Source: Chondrus crispus (lineage: Eukaryota; Rhodophyta; Florideophyceae; Gigartinales; Gigartinaceae). Taken from it: a stretch of 64,000 nt of DNA. The stretch's first letter is position 1; each line of letters begins with the position of its first letter. Of the stretch, positions 18,493 to 28,794 are shown piece by piece. The position numbers and the translations under genes were made by a program. The stretch lies in contig NW_005179033.1 in NCBI RefSeq assembly GCF_000350225.1, positions 62,001 through 126,000 on the forward strand, read 5' to 3'. The notes below the pieces were generated by a model. The model worked only from the letters and a program-made list of their open reading frames with translations. It ran no database searches and was not told the DNA's origin.

Positions 18493-19330
18493 GTGCTCCC
18501 TGCCGCCGGCCCCGTCGCTGCATATTCAAGCATCCCAAATTCACCTCAACAATACCATCTGCCCCATCATCCTCGCTCAGGCCTAGACTCTTACCCAACT
18601 CAATACCGGTCGCCCTCCCTTTCCGTTCCTCCTCTCAGTCCGCCGGAACACTACTCAACAAATTATCAAAACTTCCGCACACTGTCCAAGTCCCCGGTTG
18701 CCCCGTGGCACCAGCCAGCCAAAGTGCATTGCCCCACCGAGTTTGCAGCTCCGGTGCAGTTGTCGATGTCTGCCTATCACGAAGTGAATCAAACCACATC
18801 CCTTCAACAATCAGAGAAAGGAACCTTCCCTCACACCCAACCTTACTCAGTACAGGCTGACACAAACAGGACACCCCCGGCAGCAGGCGGCTACTACAAC
18901 GACGGCACACCCATCCAGCGAATGGGGCCTCCTCTCAAGCGAGAATCATTTTTAACGATAGGTGCACTCTCGTCCGCAGGGGCGGGCCCTCTACACAAGC
19001 ACCGCAAAATCCCGAAACGGATGTAAAATCACCAGTGAAGAAGACGATCAAAACAGATCGCGGAATTCGAGATGTTTACGAGTGCCCGTATCTGAACTGC
19101 AAGCGGAGGTAAACAGAACAAAGTAATATGAAGGCACACATGCAAATGCACACTGGCCAGAAGCCTTACGTGTGTAAGAATAAGGGTTGCATGAAGGCGT
19201 TTCGATGGAAGTCAAGTCTGACATATCATGAAAAGCTCTACATGTGAAATCGAGACCTTTTAAATGCTCGCCATGTAGACGGTCCTTTGTGGAGAAACGG
19301 AAGTTAAAGATGGATTTTGATTTATACCTG
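18493..19330 (+). pseudogene. Decayed C2H2 zinc-finger gene
   Basis: The first part (18493-19026) is a 177-codon Ser/Pro/Gln-rich frame typical of a disordered transcription-factor region (SPSLSVPPLSPPEHYSTNYQ). One base out of phase, the sequence continues with KSPVKKTIKTDRGIRDVYEC and C2H2 fingers: CPYLNCKRR, stop, NMKAHMQMH; then TGQKPYVCKNKGC with FRWKSSLTYH; then RPFKCSPCRRSFVEKRKLK. The TGQKPY linker is diagnostic of this family. At least one frameshift (about 19010-19030), one stop inside finger 1 and another after finger 2 show that it is dead. It would have encoded a nuclear DNA-binding regulator. Confidence 0.7.
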
Positions 19331-20789
19331 GTGAATCGAAGACACAGGGAGCGAGGAAAGCAAGGTGATGAGGGTTGTTTGTAATACTAGCGAAGGGCAG
19401 AAGAGATGAATGGATGTTGGTTCGATGTGCAACTTGGGGAGGTAGGCTTGACTATTTTCTCTATTGCGAACATTGCGCAGTAGTTTTTACATGGTTGCGA
19501 GCAGTAGCTAGATAGACGAATGCGTTGAATCTTGCGACTGGCATAGCCCTGAGTCTTCTCAGGCAAAAGATGTACATATTAAAAACAAGATATGCCAGTT
19601 TCCGTCTTTCTAAATGTTTTGAATCAGGTTTGTCTTGTATGTCGTCGTGTATGTATCAGCCATTGTCAAAACAGTCTACGTCGTTTACCGATGTCCGTGC
19701 ACATTGTGCAGGGCATATTGATATGTGAGTTCGATATGCGGCGAAGGCGACAAAACCTTGTAACTGGTGCACCGGGGGCACTGAAAAAATATATATATAT
19801 TCTATGGATGCGGCATAGAGATATTGTGAAAGATATCGACTAATCGCAAGCAAATGAAAAAGGGGCGAACGCTACAAGGCATCGGCAAGGCGGCCCGTCC
19901 CAAAGCGAGCCTCTGCGGCAAGTGGAGCTGGGGATAGCAGTGGTAAGAGAAGAAGGGTTGTGGAATCTTACCCGGATGGAATCTCTCCGGTATCAATTGC
20001 GATGTACTGGTGTGGTGATGGCGGATAAGCACGGAAAGAGCTGGGCGGAAGAGGGTGCGGAAGAGGGTGCGGAAGAGGGTGCGGAAGAGGGTGCGGAAGA
20101 GGGTGAGGGTTGCGCGGAGGAGCTTGCGGATGAGGGGGGAGGGGGGTGCGGGTACGGAGCGGGGGCATGTGTGTCGTTTTCGTCCATTCGTGACCCTCAC
20201 CAGTGGTCCGGCCCATCACTTTCGAAATATTATAATGTCCATAATAGCATCGCAAAGATCTTTCACAAACATGAACGACCCTGCTACTTTTTGTTTATAT
20301 GTTTAATAACTTTTACGATTTTTTTCGGCAAACATGACTGGTTGCATTGCTGTTTTATATATAGTTATCAATTCGCAAAAATTGAATCTCTGGAAGACTG
20401 AATATTATTGTTCCAGAATTTAACGCCTTTGTAGTGACGTGGTCACAAGCAGAACTGGACTTACAGTGACAGGTATTTCCCGTAGCGATTCCATCATGCT
20501 TCGTCCACTGTTGGCAGTGGCGCACCAATGATATTTAAACGAATAAAAATGCGCTACAACACGGCATACCAGGCGAGCTGGGTCATAGACGCAACACCAG
20601 GGGCAAAAATGAGACGGGGCCAGGGCCAGAACGTCTCGGAGCGGATGACCGCGCAGGACCTATTCTCCTGATCGCGACTCTGTCAACGGCCTTCAACTGT
20701 CAGCAGGGTCCGGCGACGCGGAGTAACGCCGTTTCGAAGACCTGCCATGCCGGTGCGAGACAACGATGTTTGATGAAAGAAGCCGGTGA
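19331..20789. other. Intergenic region without recognisable gene
   Basis: It is mixed AT-rich sequence with an AT microsatellite near 19787-19800 and the 12-bp tandem repeat at 20047. ORFs here are short or are created by the tandem repeat. I see no domain. Confidence 0.5.
20047..20106. repeat. 12-bp tandem repeat, five copies
   Basis: Five consecutive copies of GGAAGAGGGTGC, the last ending in A. Read on the + strand it would give an EEGA repeat, but the surrounding ORF has no other support. Confidence 0.9.
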
Positions 20790-21968
20790 TCAATTTTCGA
20801 TATGAATGGCATGGCGGCGTTGAAACCAAGGCCGGCGCGGGGCGGGGGATAGGTAAGCAGCCGCGCCAGGGCGTCTCCAGAAGGCAATGCGGGGAAGCAG
20901 GATGGGGGGGGCGCGGAAAGCGTGGGCAACAACTTGCATCTTGAGCACGGTGCCGATGACGGCCTTGCGCAGACGGCCACCGCGCTCGCGCGCCGGCGCT
21001 GCGAGAACAACCCAGGCCGGGCCTGTGATGGACACATTGATAGGGTTTCTATCTGGTCCCCTCTCTTGTCCGATTTCCAGCAATGTTTGGTTAGTAGCCA
21101 CGGTTGTGGCTGCTGCATGGATAGGGTTTCTATCTGGTCCCCTCTCTTGCGGGCTGATCTCCAGCAATATTTGGTTAGTTTGGTTAGTAGCCACAGATGT
21201 GGGTGCGGTATGGGTTCCCTGCGCGTCGGGCGTGGAGCTGGACTCGAGAACGACGTGAGGCGGGTTAGTTGGAACATTAACGTAGGGATGAGACTCGTGG
21301 CGCTTCTCAATGTTAGTAGCCACGGTTGTGGCTGCTGCATGGATAGGGTTTCTATCTGGTCCCCTCTCTTGCGGGCTGATCTCCAGCAATATTTGGTTAG
21401 TTTGGTTAGTAGCCACGGATGTGGGTGCGGCATGGGTTCCCTGCGAGTCGGGCGTAGAGCTGAGCTTGAGAACGACGTGAGGCGGGTTGGTTGGGGGGCG
21501 CTTGTCAATTGGTAAAGCGAGTTCCCGTATAGCGGCCGTTTGATTTGCCTGTCCTTCAGCGCTGGCGAAAAATTTGATGAGCGCAAGCAGTTCGTTGTCA
21601 AGCTTTGCAGCGACGTCGAACTGCTTAGTGATCCACTCGCTGACGGTTTTCGCGCGCACAAAGCGATATCGAGGAGTTTCGAGCCTTGCAGATATGCTTT
21701 TCATGTCGGTGTACACCTCGTGCATGTTTTCGGAAATTGATTGAAGTTGGTGGTCAAAGTCGTCGAGGACGTTTTCGGAAAATTTCATTTTGTTTTCCTT
21801 CCAGATAGTGTGCACGCGTTCGACGCGGGCCTTGACGCCGTCAAAACGGCAGGAGAGACCCCTGACAAGCTGTGGGTTATTGCAGGCCTTGTCGAAGCGG
21901 TCCTTCACGTCACGGCAGTAGGCGGAAAGTTTCTCCGCGATGGAGATGACGTCGCCAATGGAGACCAT
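20790..21968 (-). CDS. Unrecognised helical protein with internal repeats
   Basis: The ORF has 392 codons from ATG 21968. I do not recognise a family with certainty. Residues 1 to about 145 form a heptad-like helical domain (IAEKLSAYCRDVKDRFDKAC, then FDHQLQSISENMHEVYTDMK) of the kind seen in helical-bundle N-terminal domains. From about 150 to 300 there are repeats built on NPPHVVLKLSSTPDSQGTH, TSVATNQTNQILLEIS and PQERGPDRNPI, in two full copies and one partial copy. The C-terminus is Arg/Pro-rich. No signal peptide or clear membrane segment is visible. The frame is intact despite the DNA repeats, which supports it being a real gene. Function is unknown. Confidence 0.55.
   Translation of the reverse strand: MVSIGDVISIAEKLSAYCRDVKDRFDKACNNPQLVRGLSCRFDGVKARVERVHTIWKENKMKFSENVLDDFDHQLQSISENMHEVYTDMKSISARLETPRYRFVRAKTVSEWITKQFDVAAKLDNELLALIKFFASAEGQANQTAAIRELALPIDKRPPTNPPHVVLKLSSTPDSQGTHAAPTSVATNQTNQILLEISPQERGPDRNPIHAAATTVATNIEKRHESHPYVNVPTNPPHVVLESSSTPDAQGTHTAPTSVATNQTNQILLEISPQERGPDRNPIHAAATTVATNQTLLEIGQERGPDRNPINVSITGPAWVVLAAPARERGGRLRKAVIGTVLKMQVVAHAFRAPPILLPRIAFWRRPGAAAYLSPAPRRPWFQRRHAIHIEN
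21094..21490. repeat. Direct repeat of about 175 bp, offset 222 bp
   Basis: GTAGCCACGGTTGTGGCTG begins copies at 21094 and 21316. Each contains ATAGGGTTTCTATCTGGTCC and GCTGATCTCCAGCAATATTT. A third, partial copy precedes them near 21039. The unit length keeps the minus-strand protein frame. Confidence 0.8.
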
Positions 21969-22410
21969 GACTTGGTTGCAGGTTGGATGTGACTGGGGTG
22001 CCCTTGGCGCGGCGAGTAGAGCTGGTGCGCATGGACGTTAGTTCCGATGGGCAGTGTCGCCAAGTGCTCGCTCTTGAACGGCGTTGTTGGTTGTGTTTCG
22101 CTGCTGCAGAGTACTACGGCAATGCAGGGAAATCGCGCAGGGGAGACCGAGCACCAAAGAGATGACGAAACCGCAGAGGACGCCGCGAACGTAGGGATCG
22201 TTCGGCCTCGGCCATAAACGATATTTGTTTTCTGGGACATTAAAGAGTTGGAAACGGGTGCCGCTTGCTACCCATGGGTACGTCATCATTTGGCAATTTG
22301 GCGGACGTGGCGAAATGGGTCCATCCAGACACTGCCAGATTACCAAAAATCAGCGTGCCAGCCAATGAGATAGTTTTGATGGAGCAGCTCCAGCAAGGAC
22401 AACTAGGGAA

Positions 22411-22451
22411 ATAGACGCCGCCGGATCCAAGTAGGATCCGGCGGCATCTAT
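22411..22451. repeat. Inverted repeat / hairpin (18-bp arms, 5-base loop)
   Basis: The arms around GCCGCCGGATCC (22411-22428 and 22434-22451) match 17 of 18 positions around the loop AAGTA. Confidence 0.8.
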
Positions 22452-22955
22452 GACAAGGGCCGAATGCAAACACCATCCAGCGGCAAGCACCACGTGCCCT
22501 GCTTCCCGCCCGTGCGCGGCGATGCACACACCCCCTACCCCGCCGCCCGCTCGGCGCGCGTCCGAATGCGCGTCGCCGCCTCCGTCGCGAGCGCCATAAC
22601 CTCGACGCGTCGCGCCGTGCCTCCGCCTCGCTGCTGGCTGTGATCGGACGGCCTATCGCGGTCGGTCTGTCACTGGGGGCCGCTTGTTTCCCAGTGAAGT
22701 TATTCGTAGTTTTACGATGGTTGCATGGTCAGTGGGACATCAGCTAAACAGGATCCAACAAGCTACAGTAGAGTAGGGCGAATCAAACATTAAAAAAAGG
22801 AAAAATAAAAGAAAGAGAAAAGACATGATGAAAAAGGAGACACGGCACGAGGGCGGCAGTGCCGGGGATGGGTGGGAGAGAAATAGAGATGGGGAGGAGA
22901 GAAGCAGACGTGGGGAGGAGAGGAAGCGGGAAATTTAGAACAGCTCGACGGAAAG

Positions 22956-23012
22956 TCCTTTGTTAGGACTGGCCCTGGCCCTCTGGCCCTGAGGGCCAGT
23001 CCTAACAAAGGA
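22956..23012. repeat. Perfect 21-bp inverted repeat
   Basis: Left arm TCCTTTGTTAGGACTGGCCCT (22956-22976, printed here without its last base as TCCTTTGTTAGGACTGGCCC) is exactly complementary to 22992-23012. The 16 bases TGTTAGGACTGGCCCT also occur at 38833-38848, which suggests termini of a dispersed MITE-like repeat. Confidence 0.8.
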
Positions 23013-23273
23013 ATTTTCTCTCGTTTTCCTTTCCCTCGCCCCGTTTTTATTGAATTCTTCACTAAAATCGGAAGCACAGTGCTGTAGTTTTTACTGTAAT
23101 GCCATCTCATAGTTCCACTCCTCGGAAATGGAACAGAGTCTGGACGGTCTGCAGATCCATGCAGCATGAAAGGTACAGCAACGCCTCCTCGCGCATGCAC
23201 ATGGCCCAGTCTGACTCCCTGTAGCTCGACAAAAGCAAAGCTAGACGACGTGTTGCTATAATGAGGTCCCTCG

Positions 23274-24662
23274 ATGTGCATGACCAAAATGGTCATGATA
23301 GATCAGCAACCGCCAGTTTCCAACACAGTCCTCCCCAGCACTCCCTTTCCTTCGTCAGGGTTTCAAACTTCTTCTCTACCAATGAAGTTAAGTCCAGAAA
23401 GCCACCGCCGAATTGAGCTCGTCCTATTGCGAATGCGGCGTAGAAGGATGTTTTTGTACCTGCTCGCGGCTGCGGCAATTCTTCTCAATTCCAAAAAAGA
23501 CAAGAAAACGCGGAAAGTACGCCTGGAATTGCGTTTGCGGGAACAACTGACGTTTGAAAATTTTACTCTGGTTTATGATGACGCTTTGTTCTGTAGGGCT
23601 TTCAGAATGCCACGCCAAGCGTTTCATGAATTGCCTAGTAGCGTTAGGCAGTCTCTCCAGAAGAATATCGAAATGGGACGACGGGCAAAACGACCGACCA
23701 TTCCACCGGATGTACGCCTTGCCGTGACGCTGAGGATGATGGCTGGCGCAAGTTATCCAGACTTAATGGGTACTTATCAGATTTCTAAGACATTAGTTTA
23801 CAATGTGTTTCATTCTACGTGTACAGTATTGTCAGAAAGATTGCAGCTGCCCGGGTTGCCGTCCACAGTGTCTGGTTTACGTCACTCGGCAAAAACTTTC
23901 AAGATGTCTCGTAATCCCCCGTCTCCGTTTTCTGGTTGCGTTGGCGCTTTGAACGGTATAGCCATCAAAATCAAGAAGCCCGCGTGGTGCCACGCACCGA
24001 GCACTTTCTTTTGTAGAAAGCTTTATTATTTTTTACCTGTGCAGGCTGTAGTTGACGCTGACTATAGAGTTTTATGCTGCTCGGCGCGTTGCGTAGGTTC
24101 AACTCATGACTCTGTGGCCCACACTGGATCGGCACTTGGGCATTATCTAGAATCTGGCAAGTTGCATTTCGAGTGTTGTATATCGGGGGATGAGGCATAT
24201 GTTTGTACGGAGTCTCTGATTACGCCCTTTCCTGCAGCCACTGCGACGGACGCGGAAGACGCATTTAATTATTATCATTCTTCCTTCCGAATGCATGTAG
24301 ATCAAGCTATTGGAATGCTAGTCGGTAAGTGGAGGCTCTTGAGGCAACTCAGTTTTTCGCTACACACTAACGCGCGTTTAATTGTTCTTTCTATGAAGTT
24401 GCATACTTTTGTTCTCGATCGTGCAGATGTGAGGATTACGAGAAGTTTTACTGGGGAAGAATTGGCCGAACTGGAGGGCGATGAGCAGGGTTGGTATCGC
24501 AGGGTGAAGGATGACGCCGCAGAGATTGTGACGAATACCAACGAAGAGCGCCGTGAGCTGTCTAGAAAACGGAGGAGCATGGTTGACATTATAGAAAAAA
24601 GGGGCCTATCGAGACCACCGGCGATAGATGCAGAGGGCCTCCGAAAAAGAAGTCGAAAGTAG
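23274..24662 (+). CDS. Harbinger-like transposase ORF with altered catalytic residues
   Basis: A full-length 462-codon frame starts at ATG 23274. The N-terminus is disordered then basic (RRRRMF). A helical region with PRQAFHELPSSVRQSL and PPDVRLAVTLRMMAGASY matches the HTH part of DDE_Tnp_4 proteins. The nuclease fold is clear: GCVGALNGIAIKI, YYFLPVQAVVDADYRV, GSTHDSVAH, SGDEAYV, then HVDQAIGMLVGKWRLL. The first catalytic Asp is Asn (GALN for GALD, about residue 226), and the usual Glu is Asp (VDQA for VExA, about 342); only the middle Asp (about 304) remains. There is no stop or frameshift. It may be an inactive transposase or a domesticated, HARBI1-like nuclear protein. Confidence 0.8.
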   Translation: MCMTKMVMIDQQPPVSNTVLPSTPFPSSGFQTSSLPMKLSPESHRRIELVLLRMRRRRMFLYLLAAAAILLNSKKDKKTRKVRLELRLREQLTFENFTLVYDDALFCRAFRMPRQAFHELPSSVRQSLQKNIEMGRRAKRPTIPPDVRLAVTLRMMAGASYPDLMGTYQISKTLVYNVFHSTCTVLSERLQLPGLPSTVSGLRHSAKTFKMSRNPPSPFSGCVGALNGIAIKIKKPAWCHAPSTFFCRKLYYFLPVQAVVDADYRVLCCSARCVGSTHDSVAHTGSALGHYLESGKLHFECCISGDEAYVCTESLITPFPAATATDAEDAFNYYHSSFRMHVDQAIGMLVGKWRLLRQLSFSLHTNARLIVLSMKLHTFVLDRADVRITRSFTGEELAELEGDEQGWYRRVKDDAAEIVTNTNEERRELSRKRRSMVDIIEKRGLSRPPAIDAEGLRKRSRK

Positions 24663-25001
24663 ATAGCCTGTGTTTTTACGTTGTCATCGTGGCCGAAACT
24701 AGCGTGGGTTGGCGGTGGGAACGCGCAAGTCCTATCAAGGCTCGGTCTCCTCGTTGGGCTTGCTAGCGCGTGTAGTCTAGGATGCAGGTCACTGCCACTA
24801 CCTTAAAGAGCCGCCATGCCGCATGCATCGGAAGACTGTGAAAAGCCGCGGTTTCGAGCCTCCTATTCTCGACCTTCTGCTTGCGGAGGGGGGTCAATCC
24901 TCCGGCACCCTTCGCAGTCACCGTATCACCAACGCACGCGGCCTTTTATCGCATACATGAGCAGTTCGGGGCCGTCCAGGTCGCCTTGTCCTGGCTGTTT
25001 A
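24663..25001. other. Intergenic flank of copia-2
   Basis: No gene is seen. It separates the Harbinger-like ORF from the copia-2 LTR. Confidence 0.5.
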
Positions 25002-25348
25002 TGTAAAACATGAATTGCAGTTCTACAAATTGGTTCCGTGGGCCAAATATTACGTCTGATCACACGTGCGCAGTGTGCTGATCTCAGATGATTCTTGACG
25101 CACCTTGACGCACGTAGATTCTCAGCAACTGTGACTTTGGAGCACAATTCGAGCCTGCATATGTCAGGCTTCCCTCCCGTAGAATATAAATAGGCAATAG
25201 GCAAAGGTCCTAACATGACGAGAGGAGAAGAAAACTAAACCGAACCAAGACCTCATTACCCCGAACCGTCTCTCCCTCCTCTGATCTGCCCGAACCAACA
25301 ACCCGAACCACTATCTTACCCCTTGGTACTGTACCCTGATCCTTCTTT
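25002..25348 (+). repeat. Copia-2 5' LTR
   Basis: The LTR is about 347 bp from TGTAAAACATGAATTGCAG to just before GTTATGGGCCC. A TATAAATA box lies at 25185-25192, about 160 bases before gag, and is a plausible promoter. The first part (to 25174) recurs at 32580-32753. Confidence 0.85.
25185..25192 (+). promoter_or_regulatory. TATA box in copia-2 LTR
   Basis: TATAAATA sits in the middle of the LTR, where the U3 promoter is expected. It is missing from the truncated 3' LTR copy. Confidence 0.5.
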
Positions 25349-25364
25349 GTTATGGGCCCAGACA
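25349..25364 (+). promoter_or_regulatory. Copia-2 primer-binding site overlapping gag start codon
   Basis: GTTATGGGCCCAGAC is the same as in copia-1 although the LTRs are unrelated upstream. It is complementary to the initiator tRNA-Met anticodon arm, and its ATG (25352) begins gag. Confidence 0.7.
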
Positions 25365-26215
25365 TGCCCTCACGTCCGAAGTTCTCTTGGGACGTACGCA
25401 GCGTGCCGTGGACAGATGGGATGGGAGATCAAGAACAGTACAAAAATGCTGTTCTATTGTGGAAGGCATTTCATGACAGGCCGCCCGAGGCCAATAGCAA
25501 CAAGATTCCAGGTGAAATCCAAGGGATTATGCTACAGTCGCAGCTGTATGGAAGAGATCTTGACCTCTCTAAAAGAATCCCGAGCACAACAATACAGTCG
25601 AACGAAGGTGTATCTGAAATTGTCAAGACTGTTTACAAAAGGGACCCACTAGCGGTAATCAGTGATGTGTATCAGACGTTCCAACAGGTCATGAGCACAA
25701 AACGTGGCCTGAATGAGTCATTCAAGAACTTTGAGTCACGCTTTGAGGCCCAAGTTTCAAAGTACAATTCTTTGTCTACAAAAGCACAACTCCCAGACGC
25801 TCTTGTAACCTTCGTGCTCCTTGCTAACTCTAATGTTGACAGCAGCCAACGTGTATCTGTCCTGGCTGCGGCCGCTCCTCGGAGTGGCGAGTACGGCCCT
25901 GATGACACAACTGACGAACTTCTGAAATCCGTTTCGTATGATGCTGTAGCAGGTGTTGTTCGTCAGTGCGACAAGCCTAAGGGAGCAGATCTGAATGATC
26001 AGAATGGATTTAGTCATGGAACCACCGCCCTACAAGCCCATTACGCTAGTGCTCCTTATGCTAATTCCAAGAACAAGTACTCGCGCCGTGGCTACAATAA
26101 GCCCAAAGCGAAGTTGAGCCCTAAAGACTTTGCTGAAATGAAAAGCAAAAGCACGTGCCACAAATGTGGAAGTATCGGACATTGGGCCTCTGATCACGCA
26201 TCAGGCGGCAGTTAA
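25352..26215 (+). pseudogene. gag: Copia-2 Gag, truncated by frame damage
   Basis: It has 287 codons, closely similar to copia-1 Gag (SWDVRSVPWTDGMGDQEQYK, then IQGIMLQSQLYGRDLDLSKR). The zinc knuckle variant is CHKCGSIGHWASDH, again with His last. The frame ends at TAA 26213. Beyond it, in other phases, the tail still reads NGPLLYDAAPYSGMG, the degenerate counterpart of the copia-1 protease site. Gag therefore once continued into the protease. A start elsewhere is unlikely because the ATG is fixed by the conserved primer-binding site. Confidence 0.85.
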
Positions 26216-26442
26216 CACAGCTCCAAACATGAGACAGAAGCACAGAAGAAACACTCTGAACAAAAACCCAAGAACGTACTGTCCTTTAACAAGTCGCACT
26301 TTGGCAATATTGCGACTGCATCTAACAACTGTTCTAATGGCCCCCTTCTGTATGATGCTGCTCCGTATAGCGGCATGGGAAGGATGAATTTGAGTTACTC
26401 GCACCGATCCTACTTCCCAATTGGAATGGTGAGTATGACCCT

Positions 26443-28790
26443 TTGCCCGAATCCGTCTTCAACCGCCCGTACTGGCAGCACGGTTCAGGTGATCAGGCAA
26501 GTGAATCTCAACGCATAATTGGATCTGTGATGCTGTTTGCCAAGACTGACAAAGGAAATAGTGTTGACATCCGACATTTAATTATTGAAGGCTCCTCTCA
26601 ATGGCTCATCGGCAAAAATGTTACCAAGCACTGTAACATAGCGCATATTGGTAGAAATGCCCTCGTTCTACCCGGATCAGACAAGGAGACCATCTCTCTC
26701 GTTGACTCAGACGTGCACAGTTATATCCCTTTCAATGTCTTCGCGCCAGATGCTACATGTCTAAACGAAGCAAGTGCCACCCGTGCATTTTGTGCAACCA
26801 TGCGTGTTGACGCCAATGACCAAACAGCCCGTCCATGGAACGAACTAAAATCAATTGTCGACAAGGTACACCACCATGTGTGTGAACATTCTAACTTTGA
26901 GGACATCAAGCTGCTACTGTCACGCAATAAGATCTGGAACCCCGATGTTCAGAAGTACCTGGCTCATTTACTGGACTGTTGCCCGGATTGCACTGCTGTC
27001 CAAGCTCCGAAAGGGCAGAGACCTGTCTCTCTCCGCAGTATGTCTCGAGAGTTCAACGACGTCGTGTGTGTGGACCACTTCTTCTTGGACTCAGAAAAGG
27101 TGTTTCATATCATGGACAGCTCCTCTCGATACTCAGCTGGTGAACCTGTGACCGACACGGGCATGCCGGCATCTATCATCGCGTTTGAAAAGCTATGGAT
27201 AACTCCATTCTGGTGCCCACATACCATCCTTTATGACCCTGCTTTCCGCAATCAACTGTTTGAAGACTATGTTACCAAAATTGGCATACATCTACGGCCT
27301 ATTCCTCCACGCCGTCACAACAAAAATGTACTGGAATCCAAACACCGCGTCATAAGAACCATCTATCTCCGACTGAAGCACTCCAACGGTAATTTACCCT
27401 CCCTCTCCTCGTTACACAGGCCCTCCGCATTTCTAATGATCTTTACGGAAGTGACGTCTTGTCCGCTCACGAGCTTACAAATGGCTATACCCGTCCTGTC
27501 ACCTCTGACCAGGCCCCTGTCACAGTCTCGAATGAAATAACAGAGGCACACAAAGCTTTACTAGCAAAGCGCAAGCTCACATTGCTGATGCGATCCAAGG
27601 CCGTTCGTGATATTCCCGTTAAAGTTGGTGACCATATTCAATTGTACTTGAAACAGTCGCATGAGAAACATGGAACCTAGACATCTACGAAACCTGTACT
27701 CGCTAATGACCATCCCTCTCGCACTGTCACTGTTGCAGGTTGTAACGGCAGGGTGCTACGTGCTGCTGTTGAAGATATTAGGCCTGCCCTGCCTCTAAAT
27801 GAACTTGCCCATGTAATTCAGGAATCCCTCGACACTCTGGATCGCTCTCTTAGCGCAGCTGTGGATGGGAATGTCAGTGAACTGTACTCTAATTCTCCAA
27901 CTGACCGAAATCCTCTACTCATCGACACCTCTCTCAACCCCGCTGAAGCAGCACCAGACCAAGAAGACGACTCATCCCTATCGTACTACACTTCTCCTAC
28001 TCCAAATCACGACCCACTTCTGTACGTACCTCTGCCAGATGCATCTGACAGTACACCGGAACCGGAACTTAACAGCTCCAAAAACCCCGTAAGCGTGCAT
28101 GGAATGACCACTCGCCGACAAAGCTCTCTGATGGCGCACGAAGTGGAACTCTTGCCTGGAACAGAACTAACCAGCCAGGAGAAGCATGTTACCGACCAGT
28201 ACTTTGACATGTTTCACTCCAAGGAATTCTTGCTGCATCAAGCCGACGGCTTACCTACTTTTGTATTAACAAATGCATACCAGAAAGAACAGGACAATTT
28301 CAGAAAGGAAAAAAAAGACGTTCACGTCTCTCGAGTACCAAAAGAAGCCAACATTATCTCCAGCCATGTTTTATACAAAATCAAGACCCTTGATGACGGA
28401 TCGCGGATGTGCAAGGCAAGAATTGCCCCCCAGGGCAACAAGGACAAGGACAAGGACCAGCTGAAGACTGATTCTCAGACTTGTCCTCCCGTTGGCTTCC
28501 GAATTTTACTTTCCCTTTTTGTGATCTTTCAGTGGTCTCTGACCAAGGTTGACATCAAGTCCGCCTTCCTTCAAACAGGTGCTACAAAACGTGACGTATA
28601 TGTCGTACCGCCGCGAGAGTGTTCCCGACGTGGTTTTTATTGGCTGCTACTCACTGCTGCCTATAGACTCGTTAATGCTAACGCGAAATGGCAACAGCAC
28701 AGTGACACATTCCTCTGCACCCTCGGTTTCAAGCAGCTTGTGTACGTCCCACAGTTGTTCTTCATGAAGGCCGATGGAAAACTTGCCCTC
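26443..28790 (+). pseudogene. pol: Copia-2 protease/integrase and first part of RT, broken
   Basis: The segment 26443-27390 matches the copia-1 protease end and integrase (CVDHFFL, LYDPAFRN, NVLESKHRVIRT). A frameshift near 27390 moves the continuation (VTQALRISNDLYGSDV) to another phase, open from 27459. A TAG at 27678 replaces the Trp of copia-1 (RGAWSSSKP). The linker and RT begin again at 27753 and run without a break to 28790 (SHVLYKIKTLDDGSRMCKAR, then TKVDIKSAFLQTGATK), where the piggyBac element is inserted between LALL and AVKV. It is clearly non-functional. Confidence 0.85.
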
Positions 28791-28794
28791 CTAG
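28791..28794. other. CTAG target-site duplication of piggyBac-1, left copy
   Basis: CTAG at 28791-28794 and at 31546-31549 bracket the element. The related copia-1 has a single CTAG at the same codon (14603-14606), so it acts as the empty site. Confidence 0.92.

Larger units (their letters stand above)
21969..23273. other. Intergenic region with two strong hairpins
   Basis: No convincing gene is present. It holds inverted repeats at 22411-22451 and 22956-23012 and a GC-rich stretch at 22500-22640 that may be host-gene debris. The ORF on the minus strand at 22790-23296 overlaps the transposase start and has no recognisable motif. Confidence 0.45.

Noticed and set aside
20047-20106. 12-bp repeat as a CRISPR or a coding repeat
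   Set aside because: Copies are contiguous with no spacers, and the surrounding ORF lacks other support.
22500-22640. GC-rich segment as an exon of a host gene
   Set aside because: A protein-like frame can be read for about 40 codons, but it has no motif I recognise and no clear ends.
22790-23296. Minus-strand ORF overlapping the Harbinger-like start as a partner gene
   Set aside because: It has no SANT/Myb pattern, and its C-terminal half is low-complexity Ser/Pro/Phe sequence.
24816-25013. Possible tRNA-like sequence with a TTTCGAGCC motif
   Set aside because: No cloverleaf with matching acceptor and anticodon arms could be drawn.
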